From positions 71,210-135,209 of the forward strand of contig DALYDK010000002.1 in assembly GCA_031973215.1 (NCBI GenBank): a stretch of DNA of 64,000 nt. The letters are read 5' to 3'. Below the pieces are notes generated by a model, which was not told where the DNA came from, did no database searches, and saw nothing but the letters and a program-made list of their open reading frames with translations. The position numbers were made by a program, and so were the translations under genes. The number at the start of each line of letters is the position of its first letter. Position 1 is the stretch's first letter. This stretch comes from DALYDK01 sp031973215. Lineage in GTDB: Bacteria; Patescibacteriota; Saccharimonadia; Saccharimonadales; CAIOMD01. Positions 24,748 to 32,513 of this stretch are shown here, one piece after another.

Positions 24748-26016
24748 ATGGCCAAGAAAAATTCAACAACCAAGACCAAAGAACAACTACTAGAAGAAAA
24801 TAGAATACTTGCACAAAAGTTAGAAAAGCTTAGCGATAAAAATTCAACAAATAACCATAAAGGTGGCTTTAAAAAGTTCATAAAAGGCTTGTCTATAACT
24901 TTATTGGTTATTATTGCTACCCTCAGTTTCATTGCGCTGAATATGTCGTTTTGGGTAAAAAGAACTATTACTAATACCGACCAATTTGTAGCAACAGCTC
25001 AACCGCTTCTATCTGAGCCCGCCATAACCGAAAACATCTCTACCAAGCTGTCTAACGAACTATTTAGTAATGTAGATGTCGAGCAAAGGCTGGCAGAATC
25101 ATTGCCCGAAAACATAAAATTTTTAGCCGGCCCTCTTAGTTCACAAATTGAAGGATTTACAAAATCTCAAATTAACAAGGCCTTGCAGTCAAATGAGGCT
25201 CAAAAAATTTGGGGCGAAATATTAAGATCAAGTCAGTCAACAATAATCTCCTACTTAAAGAACGACTCAAACAACGGAGTTATAACCTTAAACAGCATTT
25301 ATAGCTATGCAAGTAATAACCTAGAAAACTCACAGATTAGCTTTTTGCTCAATAAAAATATTCCACCAAAAGTAGGAAATATCCAAATTGCAGATATTAA
25401 AGCAGTACCCCAGGCAAAAACTTATCTAAATTACATAGAAAGGGCACCGCAGGTTCTATTTGCATTATTAATTGTATCTATTGCCCTTAGCATTTTCTTG
25501 GCAAAAAATCGCCGAAAAACAGGTATAGTCATTGTCAGTATATTATTCATTGCCAGCTTGGTAATGCTTGGTTCGATAAACATTGGGGAAAACCAGGTCA
25601 GTGAAATAGCTAAGCCAGAAAATAAAGATGCTGCTTTAGCTATATACAATACATTCTCAAAATCTATGGTTTCTCAGACGCAAGGTTTATTATGGCTAAC
25701 CGGCTCAATTCTTTTGGTCTTTTTGGTCACCTCTAAGGCTTCGTTTATTACTGTGTCAAAAAAGTTTATAAGAAAATATTTAGACATTGTTATCAATAAA
25801 CTACTACCCCAATTTACCGCTCCTAAAACAATACTAGCAGTAGAAAAAAATAGATTTATAACAGAAGTAGCTTTTTCCGTAGGCTGTTTCATAGGTTTTG
25901 GGCTTAGAATCCCTCCGACTAAACAAGGAATGATTAACTCGATTATATCTGCCGTAATCGCAGTTATTGTCATCGAGATAGTAGCGGGAGTTGCCAGAGT
26001 AAGATCTGCAAAATAA
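24748..26016 (+). CDS. Large membrane protein of an actinobacterial type
   Basis: 422 residues. A Lys-rich coiled N-terminus (LEENRILAQKLEKL) is followed by one helix, an extracytoplasmic part with NTDQFVATAQPLLSEPAITENI, a central helix pair near 235-290 and two C-terminal helices. The stretch after helix 1 is the hallmark of uncharacterised actinobacterial membrane proteins. The start at 24748 is set by AAGGAA 6 bases upstream; the longer frame to 24697 runs into the promoter region. Divergent from one AI-2E permease and 34 bases before the other. Confidence 0.7.
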   Translation: MAKKNSTTKTKEQLLEENRILAQKLEKLSDKNSTNNHKGGFKKFIKGLSITLLVIIATLSFIALNMSFWVKRTITNTDQFVATAQPLLSEPAITENISTKLSNELFSNVDVEQRLAESLPENIKFLAGPLSSQIEGFTKSQINKALQSNEAQKIWGEILRSSQSTIISYLKNDSNNGVITLNSIYSYASNNLENSQISFLLNKNIPPKVGNIQIADIKAVPQAKTYLNYIERAPQVLFALLIVSIALSIFLAKNRRKTGIVIVSILFIASLVMLGSINIGENQVSEIAKPENKDAALAIYNTFSKSMVSQTQGLLWLTGSILLVFLVTSKASFITVSKKFIRKYLDIVINKLLPQFTAPKTILAVEKNRFITEVAFSVGCFIGFGLRIPPTKQGMINSIISAVIAVIVIEIVAGVARVRSAK

Positions 26017-26050
26017 AGTCTACTTTCGTCAGTGTTATACTGATACATAA

Positions 26051-27145
26051 ATGAATAGTAGCAAAATTCCTACATGGGTACTTAGGTTGGTAATTGGGAT
26101 ATTCCTGTCTTTGTTATTGCTGGTATTTTCGGTTTATATACTCTGGAAGCTTTCAACTATTGTCAGCATAATTGTTATAGCACTGTTTCTATCTTTCGCT
26201 ATCGAGCCCTTTGTAAACTATTTAGTAGAAAAAGGCTGGAAAAGAAATGTAGCTTCGTTAACAGTAATTCTACTATTTGTTTCTGTTGCCATACTGTTAC
26301 TTATAGGCATGGTTCCGCTTGTAATTGATCAGTTCGGAAATATTTCAGACAGAATCCCTCAGTGGAGCACCCAAATTAATAGCTACTTAAACGGTTGGTT
26401 TGGGCTAAATATAGACATAGAGGGCATCTACGCCAGCTTGAGCCAAAACAATACCCTTAGTGCCGTTGGATTGAATATTGCAAATAATGTAATAGCAATA
26501 AGTAAACAATTAATTTTTGCGTTCATTCAAATATTTTCAGTGATTATTCTGACATACTATTTTGTTGCAGATGCTCCCAGATTAAGAAGATTAATCTGTT
26601 CCTTTTTGCCAGCTAAACAGCAAAAGTTTCTTCTAGACACTTGGGAACTTGCAATTTCTAAAACTGGTAATTTTATGTATTCACGAGGGCTACTGGGCTT
26701 ATTGTCGGCTTTATTTACGTTAATTGTATTACTTATCCTTGGTGTTCCTTTTGCTCTGCCTTTGGCATTATGGATGGGTGTAGTATCTCAATTTTTACCA
26801 GTAATTGGAACTTTTATTGCCGCCTCCCTTCCTCTTCTTGTGGCGTTCATTAATAGCCCAAGAGACGCTCTAATATTGCTAATACTGATAATTATTTATC
26901 AGCAATTTGAAAACTATATTATAGGACCGAAAATTACGTCACACACAATGGAGATGCATCCTGCGGTGGCCTTATTGGCGGTGCTCATAGGAGCAACTGT
27001 CGCTGGAGTAGTAGGCGCGCTAGTAGCTTTGCCTGTCGCAGCTATACTTCAAGAAATATTCAAGGCATACATCAAAAGACATGAACTCATCGAGTCTAAA
27101 CTTCTTAAACACCCAATAAAAAAACAACCTAAGAAAACTCCTTGA
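26051..27145 (+). CDS. AI-2E family permease, copy 2
   Basis: 364 residues, eight predicted helices, with the family motifs GVVSQFLPVIGTFIAASLP and YQQFENYIIGPKI near the C-terminus and a basic Lys/Pro-rich tail. It is clearly related to the copy at 23524-24636 but not a recent duplicate. TATACT ends 9 bases before the ATG, so the leader is very short or absent. Function in export or ion exchange is not decided by the sequence. Confidence 0.85.
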   Translation: MNSSKIPTWVLRLVIGIFLSLLLLVFSVYILWKLSTIVSIIVIALFLSFAIEPFVNYLVEKGWKRNVASLTVILLFVSVAILLLIGMVPLVIDQFGNISDRIPQWSTQINSYLNGWFGLNIDIEGIYASLSQNNTLSAVGLNIANNVIAISKQLIFAFIQIFSVIILTYYFVADAPRLRRLICSFLPAKQQKFLLDTWELAISKTGNFMYSRGLLGLLSALFTLIVLLILGVPFALPLALWMGVVSQFLPVIGTFIAASLPLLVAFINSPRDALILLILIIIYQQFENYIIGPKITSHTMEMHPAVALLAVLIGATVAGVVGALVALPVAAILQEIFKAYIKRHELIESKLLKHPIKKQPKKTP

Positions 27146-27170
27146 CACTCGAGCCAAAAGAAATTACATT
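27142..27170 (+). promoter_or_regulatory. Promoter of the HdeD-like gene
   Basis: TTGACA (27142-27147), a 17-base spacer and TACATT (27165-27170). A strong ribosome site AAAGGAGG follows at about 27183-27190. Confidence 0.6.
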
Positions 27171-27198
27171 GAAGATATAAAATAAAGGAGGCTATTAA

Positions 27199-27789
27199 AT
27201 GGCAACTAAAAGTGTGGAAGTTTTTGAGTTCGATGAAACTTCTAAAAAATCTTGGTGGACCCTCGTGGTTGGAGGAGTAGTATCGGTTCTCTTCGGTTTC
27301 GTGGCAATGATTTGGCCAGGTATTACCGTTGGAGTACTTGCGCTATTACTTGCAGTTTTCTTAGGTGTAGTAGGTGTTTTGGATATCGTCAGATCATTTA
27401 GGAAGTTTAACCATAGCTTCATGTCTGGATTTGTATCATTACTACTAGGAGTTCTAAGTGTAGGAGTTTCAGTATTTCTACTAAGCCGAGTAGGTAGTGG
27501 ACTTGCGGTTGCAACACTGGCACTATTAGTAGCAATAAGCTTTATAGTCCGTGGAGTTCTAGGGATGATACTTGCATTTGATTCTTCAGAATCGTCAAAC
27601 GGCACCAGATGGATGAACGGTATCGTCGGCGCCTTAGCTATTGTGGCAGGACTAGCAATAGTTTGGTACCCAGTAGAGGGAACCCTTGTTTGGGTTTGGG
27701 TAGTAGGATTGTTCTCAATAATTGCAGGAGCATTCGAGATTGCCCTTGGCTTTATGGCAAAAGACGCACTTGAAAAGTCAAATAAGTAA
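27199..27789 (+). CDS. HdeD/DUF308 family membrane protein
   Basis: 196 residues with six membrane helices in three pairs, as in the HdeD family (acid resistance in E. coli). Typical signatures are SVLFGFVAMIWPGITVGVL, FLGVVGVLDIVRSF and AGLAIVWYPVEGTLVWVWVVG. It is a single-gene unit with its own promoter, a consensus Shine-Dalgarno sequence and a strong terminator, so it is likely well expressed. A general stress role in the membrane is plausible, but its function here is unknown. Confidence 0.87.
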   Translation: MATKSVEVFEFDETSKKSWWTLVVGGVVSVLFGFVAMIWPGITVGVLALLLAVFLGVVGVLDIVRSFRKFNHSFMSGFVSLLLGVLSVGVSVFLLSRVGSGLAVATLALLVAISFIVRGVLGMILAFDSSESSNGTRWMNGIVGALAIVAGLAIVWYPVEGTLVWVWVVGLFSIIAGAFEIALGFMAKDALEKSNK

Positions 27790-27812
27790 CAATTAAAGTA
27801 CTACATTTTAAA

Positions 27813-27842
27813 AAACCTAAACTCTAGCAGTTTAGGTTTTTT
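27813..27842 (+). terminator. Terminator of the HdeD-like gene
   Basis: Stem AAACCTAAACT (27813-27823) with AGTTTAGGTTT (27829-27839), a 5-base loop and a T run. Confidence 0.88.
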
Positions 27843-27871
27843 ATAAATTAACCTGATGCTACAATATGGTT

Positions 27872-28063
27872 ATGCAAACCATTCTCATAATTTTAGTTGC
27901 AATATCCTTACTAATAGCAATATTCTTAATAACGCAAACAAAAAGACACACCTCTCATTCAACAGTTGAAAAAAAAGTAAATGATTTTCTTGAAGAACAT
28001 TTAGAAATACACAAGTCTAAAAAAATAACAAAAGCTAGCAAAAATACGAGTTCTAAAAAATGA
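27872..28063 (+). CDS. Small single-pass membrane protein before rmuC
   Basis: 63 residues: one N-terminal membrane helix followed by a Lys-rich cytoplasmic tail ending SSKK. The Met at 27872 is preferred over 27866, because TACAAT (27860-27865) ends 6 bases before it and would leave no room for the earlier start. Its stop overlaps the rmuC ATG (ATGA), so it is co-translated with rmuC. It may be a small partner of the RmuC nuclease, but no family is recognised. Confidence 0.55.
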   Translation: MQTILIILVAISLLIAIFLITQTKRHTSHSTVEKKVNDFLEEHLEIHKSKKITKASKNTSSKK

Positions 28064-29142
28064 TAGTTGCCCTTATAGTTTTGCTTACTATTTTAATAAT
28101 TTTTTTGGGGATTATTATATTTCTTTTGCTACAAAGAAAAAACCCAAATAATGACAGCGCAGGACTATTAAAGCAAGATCTAAATATAATTTCTCAAGAT
28201 CTTCAAAACTTAAAAAATACCCTTAATGAAACGGTCAACGATCGATTAGATAAAAACAATGAGATAATGCGCCAGTCGATTCAGAAACAATTTTCGGAAA
28301 GCTCAAAAATTATTAGTGAAGTCTCTAGTAGACTTACAAAACTTGACGAAACCAACAAAAGAGTTGTAGATGTCGCAGACGAACTGAAATTACTGCAAAA
28401 TGTATTGCAAAACCCCAAACAAAGAGGTGGCCTAGGGGAGTACTACCTAGATACTGTTCTTGGAAATGTCCTACCCCCAGGAGGCTATCAATTACAGTAT
28501 AAGTTCAAAGATGGACAAATCGTTGATGCTATAATCCGTTTAGATAAAAACAGAATTTTGCCAATAGATAGTAAGTTCAGTTTAGAAAACTATAATAGGT
28601 TTATTGAAGAAAAAGATAAAACTAAAAAAGAATTAATTGCCAAACAGTTCAAGCTCGATCTTAAAAATAGAATCGATGAGACCTCAAAATATATCAGGCC
28701 AAACGAGAACACTCTTGATTATGCATTTATGTTTATTCCAAGCGAAGCAATATATTATGACTTACTAGTTAATAAAGTTGGCACCGCAAATACAAGTTCT
28801 AGAGATTTACTCGAATACGCTTTTAGAGACAAAAAAGTAATCATTGTAAGCCCAACCACTCTCCTTGCATATCTACAAACTGTCGTTCAAGGACTACGCA
28901 GTTTACAAATAGAAGAACAAGCCAAAGATATTCAAAAAAGGGTCTTAGATTTATCAAAGCATATCAAATCGCACGAGACTTTTATGCAAAAGCTAGGCAA
29001 TAGCCTAGGCGTAACTGTCAATCATTTTAATTCTGCACATAAAGAACTGCAAAAAATGGATAAAGATGTAGTCAAGATTTCAGGAAGCGAGCCGGGCGTA
29101 GATCCGATTCTCCTAGACAAGCCCAGCGATCAATCTAGCTAG
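28060..29142 (+). CDS. rmuC: DNA recombination protein RmuC
   Basis: 360 residues. An N-terminal membrane helix, a coiled-coil region (about 35-105), and the RmuC nuclease-like domain with RGGLGEYYLDTVL, VDAIIRL, LPIDSKFSLENY and the late VIIVSPTTLLAYL motif. RmuC limits inversion at short inverted repeats and may degrade foreign DNA; the Asp and Lys of IDSKF belong to the endonuclease-like core. Its 3' end overlaps the convergent glycoside hydrolase by 8 bases. The presence of inverted tRNA fragments in this genome makes this activity of interest. Confidence 0.9.
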   Translation: MIVALIVLLTILIIFLGIIIFLLLQRKNPNNDSAGLLKQDLNIISQDLQNLKNTLNETVNDRLDKNNEIMRQSIQKQFSESSKIISEVSSRLTKLDETNKRVVDVADELKLLQNVLQNPKQRGGLGEYYLDTVLGNVLPPGGYQLQYKFKDGQIVDAIIRLDKNRILPIDSKFSLENYNRFIEEKDKTKKELIAKQFKLDLKNRIDETSKYIRPNENTLDYAFMFIPSEAIYYDLLVNKVGTANTSSRDLLEYAFRDKKVIIVSPTTLLAYLQTVVQGLRSLQIEEQAKDIQKRVLDLSKHIKSHETFMQKLGNSLGVTVNHFNSAHKELQKMDKDVVKISGSEPGVDPILLDKPSDQSS

Positions 29143-30478
29143 TTTGGTATCTTTTTATTAAGTCTAATATAAGTGCCGCAGACCAAGAAAAATCTTTTGA
29201 ACCCAACCCTTTACCGGTATGAGGATTGTAATATTCCCAGATACCACTTTCTTTAGCTAGCTTTATAGTTTTCTCAACTAATTTCATTGCAATTTCTTCA
29301 TGGCCAGAGCTAAACAGGCCGTCGATTATTAGCCAATTAGTATTTATCCATGTTGGACCCTGCCAGTATCGTTCTTGATCAAATGTTCTGAAGTTTCTTG
29401 GCACACTTGGAATTGGGTATCGTAACCAAAAAGAATGATCATTTGTTAAAACCCTGACTAACTTTTCTAGCCTGCTATTATCTATTTTTCTGGAATATAT
29501 TGGGAGTAAGCTGGCTACGGTTGGCGATCTCATTTTTTTTCCTGTGACAAAATCTCTCGAAAGATACACTGCATATGTCTCATCCCACAGTTCTTCAATA
29601 GCTTCTTCGGTTTTTCTAAAGTTAGCAATAGTATTTTCGTTGATTTTGATTCTTGCTTCTTGAGCTATTTCTTCTAATATTGAATTATTTCTAAGTAATA
29701 TCGAATTAAAGCCGATATCTTCTATTGCAAAAAGTTGTCTATGCAAAATTCTGTTAATATCATAACGCTTCTTTCTTAATCTAGTTACCGCATCCCAAAG
29801 CATTAGAGCGTCTATATTTGTCATCCGCTGCGAAGGCGATAATCTCCTGGTATCCCTCCTTGCTACATTGATAAATTTATCCATTTTTAAATTTTCTATA
29901 AAAGCTATCCACATCGGTCTGCTGTGCTCTCTCAGCTGATCCATCCAAGGTGGCGTATTGTCCATGCCAGTTTCATATGGATTTATAAGTATAGCCAGCC
30001 CCGTGTCGTGGGGGTCTCGCTCAGCATAAATCCATTCATGATATTTGATAAGCTTTGGCACTAGTTTGCGATATAGCTTCAAACGATCAGGCTTACTCAT
30101 CTTAGACCCAACTCTCTGAAGAGCCTCTGCTATAACCGGCGGTTGGGTTATGCCTGAAGTAGCAACCGAATCAGGTGAGTTTCTCGAAACCCATGATCTC
30201 CACGCTGTTCTATCTGCGGCATATTCCGGGCTACTATCAAAAATAATATTCGGTAGCATTCCGTTATGCCATTGACCCTTAAACAAATTCGTCAGCTCCT
30301 CTGCTGCTCTTTTTGAGTTGTAGTGAGCAATGCCAATAGCTATAAATGCGCTATCCCAAAGCCACTGGTGAGGGTAAAGCTTGTTTGAAGGAACTGTATG
30401 AGTTACAAAATCATTACTAACTAGAATTTTTTGACACTGTTCAACTAAATCTTCGTTGGTTAATTCGTGCCCGTCCAT
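29135..30478 (-). CDS. MGH1-like glycoside hydrolase (GH63 type), paralogue 2
   Basis: 447 residues, same fold and motifs as the enzyme at 5836-7134: YPHQWLWDSAF, GQWHNGMLPN, ETGMDNTPPW (likely catalytic Asp), YWQGPTWINTNW, and WEYYN followed by SKDFSWSAA (likely catalytic Glu). No signal peptide. The two copies share motifs but differ in most other positions, so they are old paralogues and may act on different 2-O-glycosyl compounds. On this strand TATACT (30486-30491) ends 7 bases before the ATG and there is no ribosome site, which suggests a leaderless mRNA. Confidence 0.83.
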   Translation of the reverse strand: MDGHELTNEDLVEQCQKILVSNDFVTHTVPSNKLYPHQWLWDSAFIAIGIAHYNSKRAAEELTNLFKGQWHNGMLPNIIFDSSPEYAADRTAWRSWVSRNSPDSVATSGITQPPVIAEALQRVGSKMSKPDRLKLYRKLVPKLIKYHEWIYAERDPHDTGLAILINPYETGMDNTPPWMDQLREHSRPMWIAFIENLKMDKFINVARRDTRRLSPSQRMTNIDALMLWDAVTRLRKKRYDINRILHRQLFAIEDIGFNSILLRNNSILEEIAQEARIKINENTIANFRKTEEAIEELWDETYAVYLSRDFVTGKKMRSPTVASLLPIYSRKIDNSRLEKLVRVLTNDHSFWLRYPIPSVPRNFRTFDQERYWQGPTWINTNWLIIDGLFSSGHEEIAMKLVEKTIKLAKESGIWEYYNPHTGKGLGSKDFSWSAALILDLIKRYQTS

Positions 30479-30499
30479 AATTATTAGTATAGCAATTAA

Positions 30500-30997
30500 T
30501 TATCTATAATTTGTAAATGATAACGGAAATTCAAGATCTGTTTGCTTAAGCAATGAAATAATATCTTGTAGCTCATCTTTCTTACTACCAATAACTCTAA
30601 TTTCATCTCCCTGAATTTGAGTGTTAACTTTTGGGAAGTCTGTTTTAATAATTTTAGTTATAATCTTTGCGTCATCCTGCTTAATACCCTTTTTGAACAT
30701 TATTTTTTGCGTAATTATAAAAGAACCTGTTTCCGGTGGCGTGCTTAGATCTAGAATTTTTTGGCTTAGACCTCTTTGAGCAATTTTCTTTCTAAAAATA
30801 TCAATGATTGCTTCTACCTGGAAATCATTTTCGCCTTTTACGAGTATTCCCTCTTTGTCATTAGATATCCATTCTAGTTTTGCTTTTGTGTTTTTTAAGT
30901 CATACCTTGATGACAGCTCTCTTTGTGTCTGATCGAAAACATTATTCATTTCGGATTTGTCAAAATCTGAAACAATATCAAAACTAAACTTAGCCAT
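30500..30997 (-). CDS. yajQ: YajQ family nucleotide-binding protein
   Basis: 165 residues with two repeats of the YajQ ferredoxin-like fold; signatures FSFDIVSDFD at the N-terminus, YDLKNTKA, and the C-terminal QIQGDEIRVIGSKKDELQ. Members bind cyclic di-GMP, nucleotides or tRNA. The start overlaps the upstream gene by 8 bases, so the two are co-translated. No cyclic di-GMP enzyme is visible in this window. Confidence 0.92.
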   Translation of the reverse strand: MAKFSFDIVSDFDKSEMNNVFDQTQRELSSRYDLKNTKAKLEWISNDKEGILVKGENDFQVEAIIDIFRKKIAQRGLSQKILDLSTPPETGSFIITQKIMFKKGIKQDDAKIITKIIKTDFPKVNTQIQGDEIRVIGSKKDELQDIISLLKQTDLEFPLSFTNYR

Positions 30998-31391
30998 CTA
31001 ACCCCCTGTTGCTTGCATTATTTATAACTTCCCATCCCGTAGACTTCCAGCCAATTTCATCTTTTACTAGTAGGCTAATTATATTTTTCTTTTTTAGTGT
31101 ACTTTCTAAGTTTACATTTAGTGTCTTATGACTATCTGACAAAAAGGGCTTCCCTACTATCCTTCCCTTAAAAGCTCCACAGTCTAAACCCCCGCAATTT
31201 TCTTTAGCACTCTCAGTGTGAACAATCTCAACAATCTCATTCTCAAAATTCCAATCTTCGAAATAATCTCTAACAACTGTCCGAGCAAGCCTCTCAGACC
31301 TTGATTTTTTATATGACCTATAAATTGAACCTATGAATCCGTTGTTAGCACATACCTGTTCGCTAACTACACGCTTAGCCCTATTAAACAC
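30990..31391 (-). CDS. Hypothetical protein upstream of yajQ
   Basis: 133 residues, soluble, with a basic N-terminus (RAKRVVSEQV, RSYKKSRSERLAR), two nearby cysteines in NCGGLDCGAF, and no membrane segment. I do not recognise the family. AAAGGA lies 5 bases before the ATG. It is co-transcribed with yajQ, overlapping it by 8 bases, and divergent from pheST. Confidence 0.65.
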   Translation of the reverse strand: MFNRAKRVVSEQVCANNGFIGSIYRSYKKSRSERLARTVVRDYFEDWNFENEIVEIVHTESAKENCGGLDCGAFKGRIVGKPFLSDSHKTLNVNLESTLKKKNIISLLVKDEIGWKSTGWEVINNASNRGLDG

Positions 31392-31441
31392 ATAAATCCT
31401 TTTCTATTAAAGTAATTAATTAATAAACCTGTTGCTAATAT

Positions 31442-31471
31442 TTGTCAAACTTGGTTGTTCATATATATAAT
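31442..31471 (+). promoter_or_regulatory. Promoter of pheST
   Basis: TTGTCA (31442-31447), an 18-base spacer and TATAAT (31466-31471), 10 bases before the pheS ATG. The leader would be only a few bases long and there is no T-box or leader peptide. Confidence 0.6.
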
Positions 31472-31481
31472 TACAAGGTTA

Positions 31482-32513
31482 ATGAATGATTACACCAATG
31501 AAGAAATAAAAGTAGCCCGAGAAAAGTTACTTCAGCATGTCGAAAATAACCCATCAGATAAGTCTGTTTTAAAATCAGACATTTTTAAAGATCTCTTTAA
31601 AAAGCTTTCAAGCATTCCCAGCGACCAAAAAAAATCCTTCGGCGAACAAATTAATAATTTAAAAAATGAAATAGCGAACAGTATTAACAGCGAAGAAGAA
31701 GTATCGAAAAAACCACCCATTGATGTAACCGCACCGTTTGATAAAAACACACCAAGACAATTAAGACCCCAAACTTTGAACGCCGAATTTGGAACTATCC
31801 ATCCACTTAATACAGAAATGTCCAAAATAATAGGAATATACAGCCGTTTAGGATTTTCAGTAGTTGAGTCTCGACAAATAGATAATGATTACAATATGTT
31901 CGAGGCCCTAAATTTTCCTGAAGGCCACCCAGCAAGAGATGATTATGACACCTTCCTTACGGATAACGGCCTAATTGCGCCCGCTCATACCAGCACAATG
32001 CAAAATCGTATATTAAGGGCCAACAAATTCAAGCTAGAAAATGGAGAACCAATTGCTTTTGTTGTTCCTGGTCGAGTTTTCAGAAACGAAGACTTAGACG
32101 CGACTCACGAGCACACTTTCCATCAAATAGAAGGTGTATTTGTAGATAAAAAAATAAATGTCGGGAACTTAATTGCGGTTCTGAATGAATTTATGAATAA
32201 CTACTTCGGAGAAAACGTAAGCACTAAAATTCAGCCTTTTTATTTCCCCTTCACCGAGCCAAGTTTTGAATTTGCCATAGAACGACCTCAATCATTAAAA
32301 AAAGGTAACGCAGAAGCAGATAATTGGCTGGAACTACTTGGGTGTGGCATGATTCACCCTGAGGTTTTAAAGCAAGCCGAAATTGACCCGGCCATATATA
32401 CCGGTTTTGCTTGGGGCGGCGGTATTGAAAGGTTGGTATTAATGAAGAATTCAATAGAAGATATTAGACACTTTGAAAGTGGTAATCTAGACTTTTTAAG
32501 GCAGTTCTCATGA
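31482..32513 (+). CDS. pheS: Phenylalanyl-tRNA synthetase alpha subunit
   Basis: 343 residues, class II synthetase. An N-terminal coiled-coil arm (about 1-80) for tRNA binding precedes the catalytic domain with motif 1 (GTIHPLNTEM), motif 2 (VFRNEDLDATHEHTFHQIEG) and motif 3 (GFAWGGGIERLVLM). The start at 31482 (MNDYTNEEI) fits the -10 box; the longer frame to 31455 would include the promoter. The TGA overlaps the pheT ATG, and the two subunits form the usual heterotetramer. Confidence 0.95.
   Translation: MNDYTNEEIKVAREKLLQHVENNPSDKSVLKSDIFKDLFKKLSSIPSDQKKSFGEQINNLKNEIANSINSEEEVSKKPPIDVTAPFDKNTPRQLRPQTLNAEFGTIHPLNTEMSKIIGIYSRLGFSVVESRQIDNDYNMFEALNFPEGHPARDDYDTFLTDNGLIAPAHTSTMQNRILRANKFKLENGEPIAFVVPGRVFRNEDLDATHEHTFHQIEGVFVDKKINVGNLIAVLNEFMNNYFGENVSTKIQPFYFPFTEPSFEFAIERPQSLKKGNAEADNWLELLGCGMIHPEVLKQAEIDPAIYTGFAWGGGIERLVLMKNSIEDIRHFESGNLDFLRQFS

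Noticed and set aside
32510..32513. UGA recoded as glycine (as in Gracilibacteria or SR1)
   Set aside because: UGA acts as a normal stop at pheS and at 23066, and no conserved gene has an in-frame TGA.
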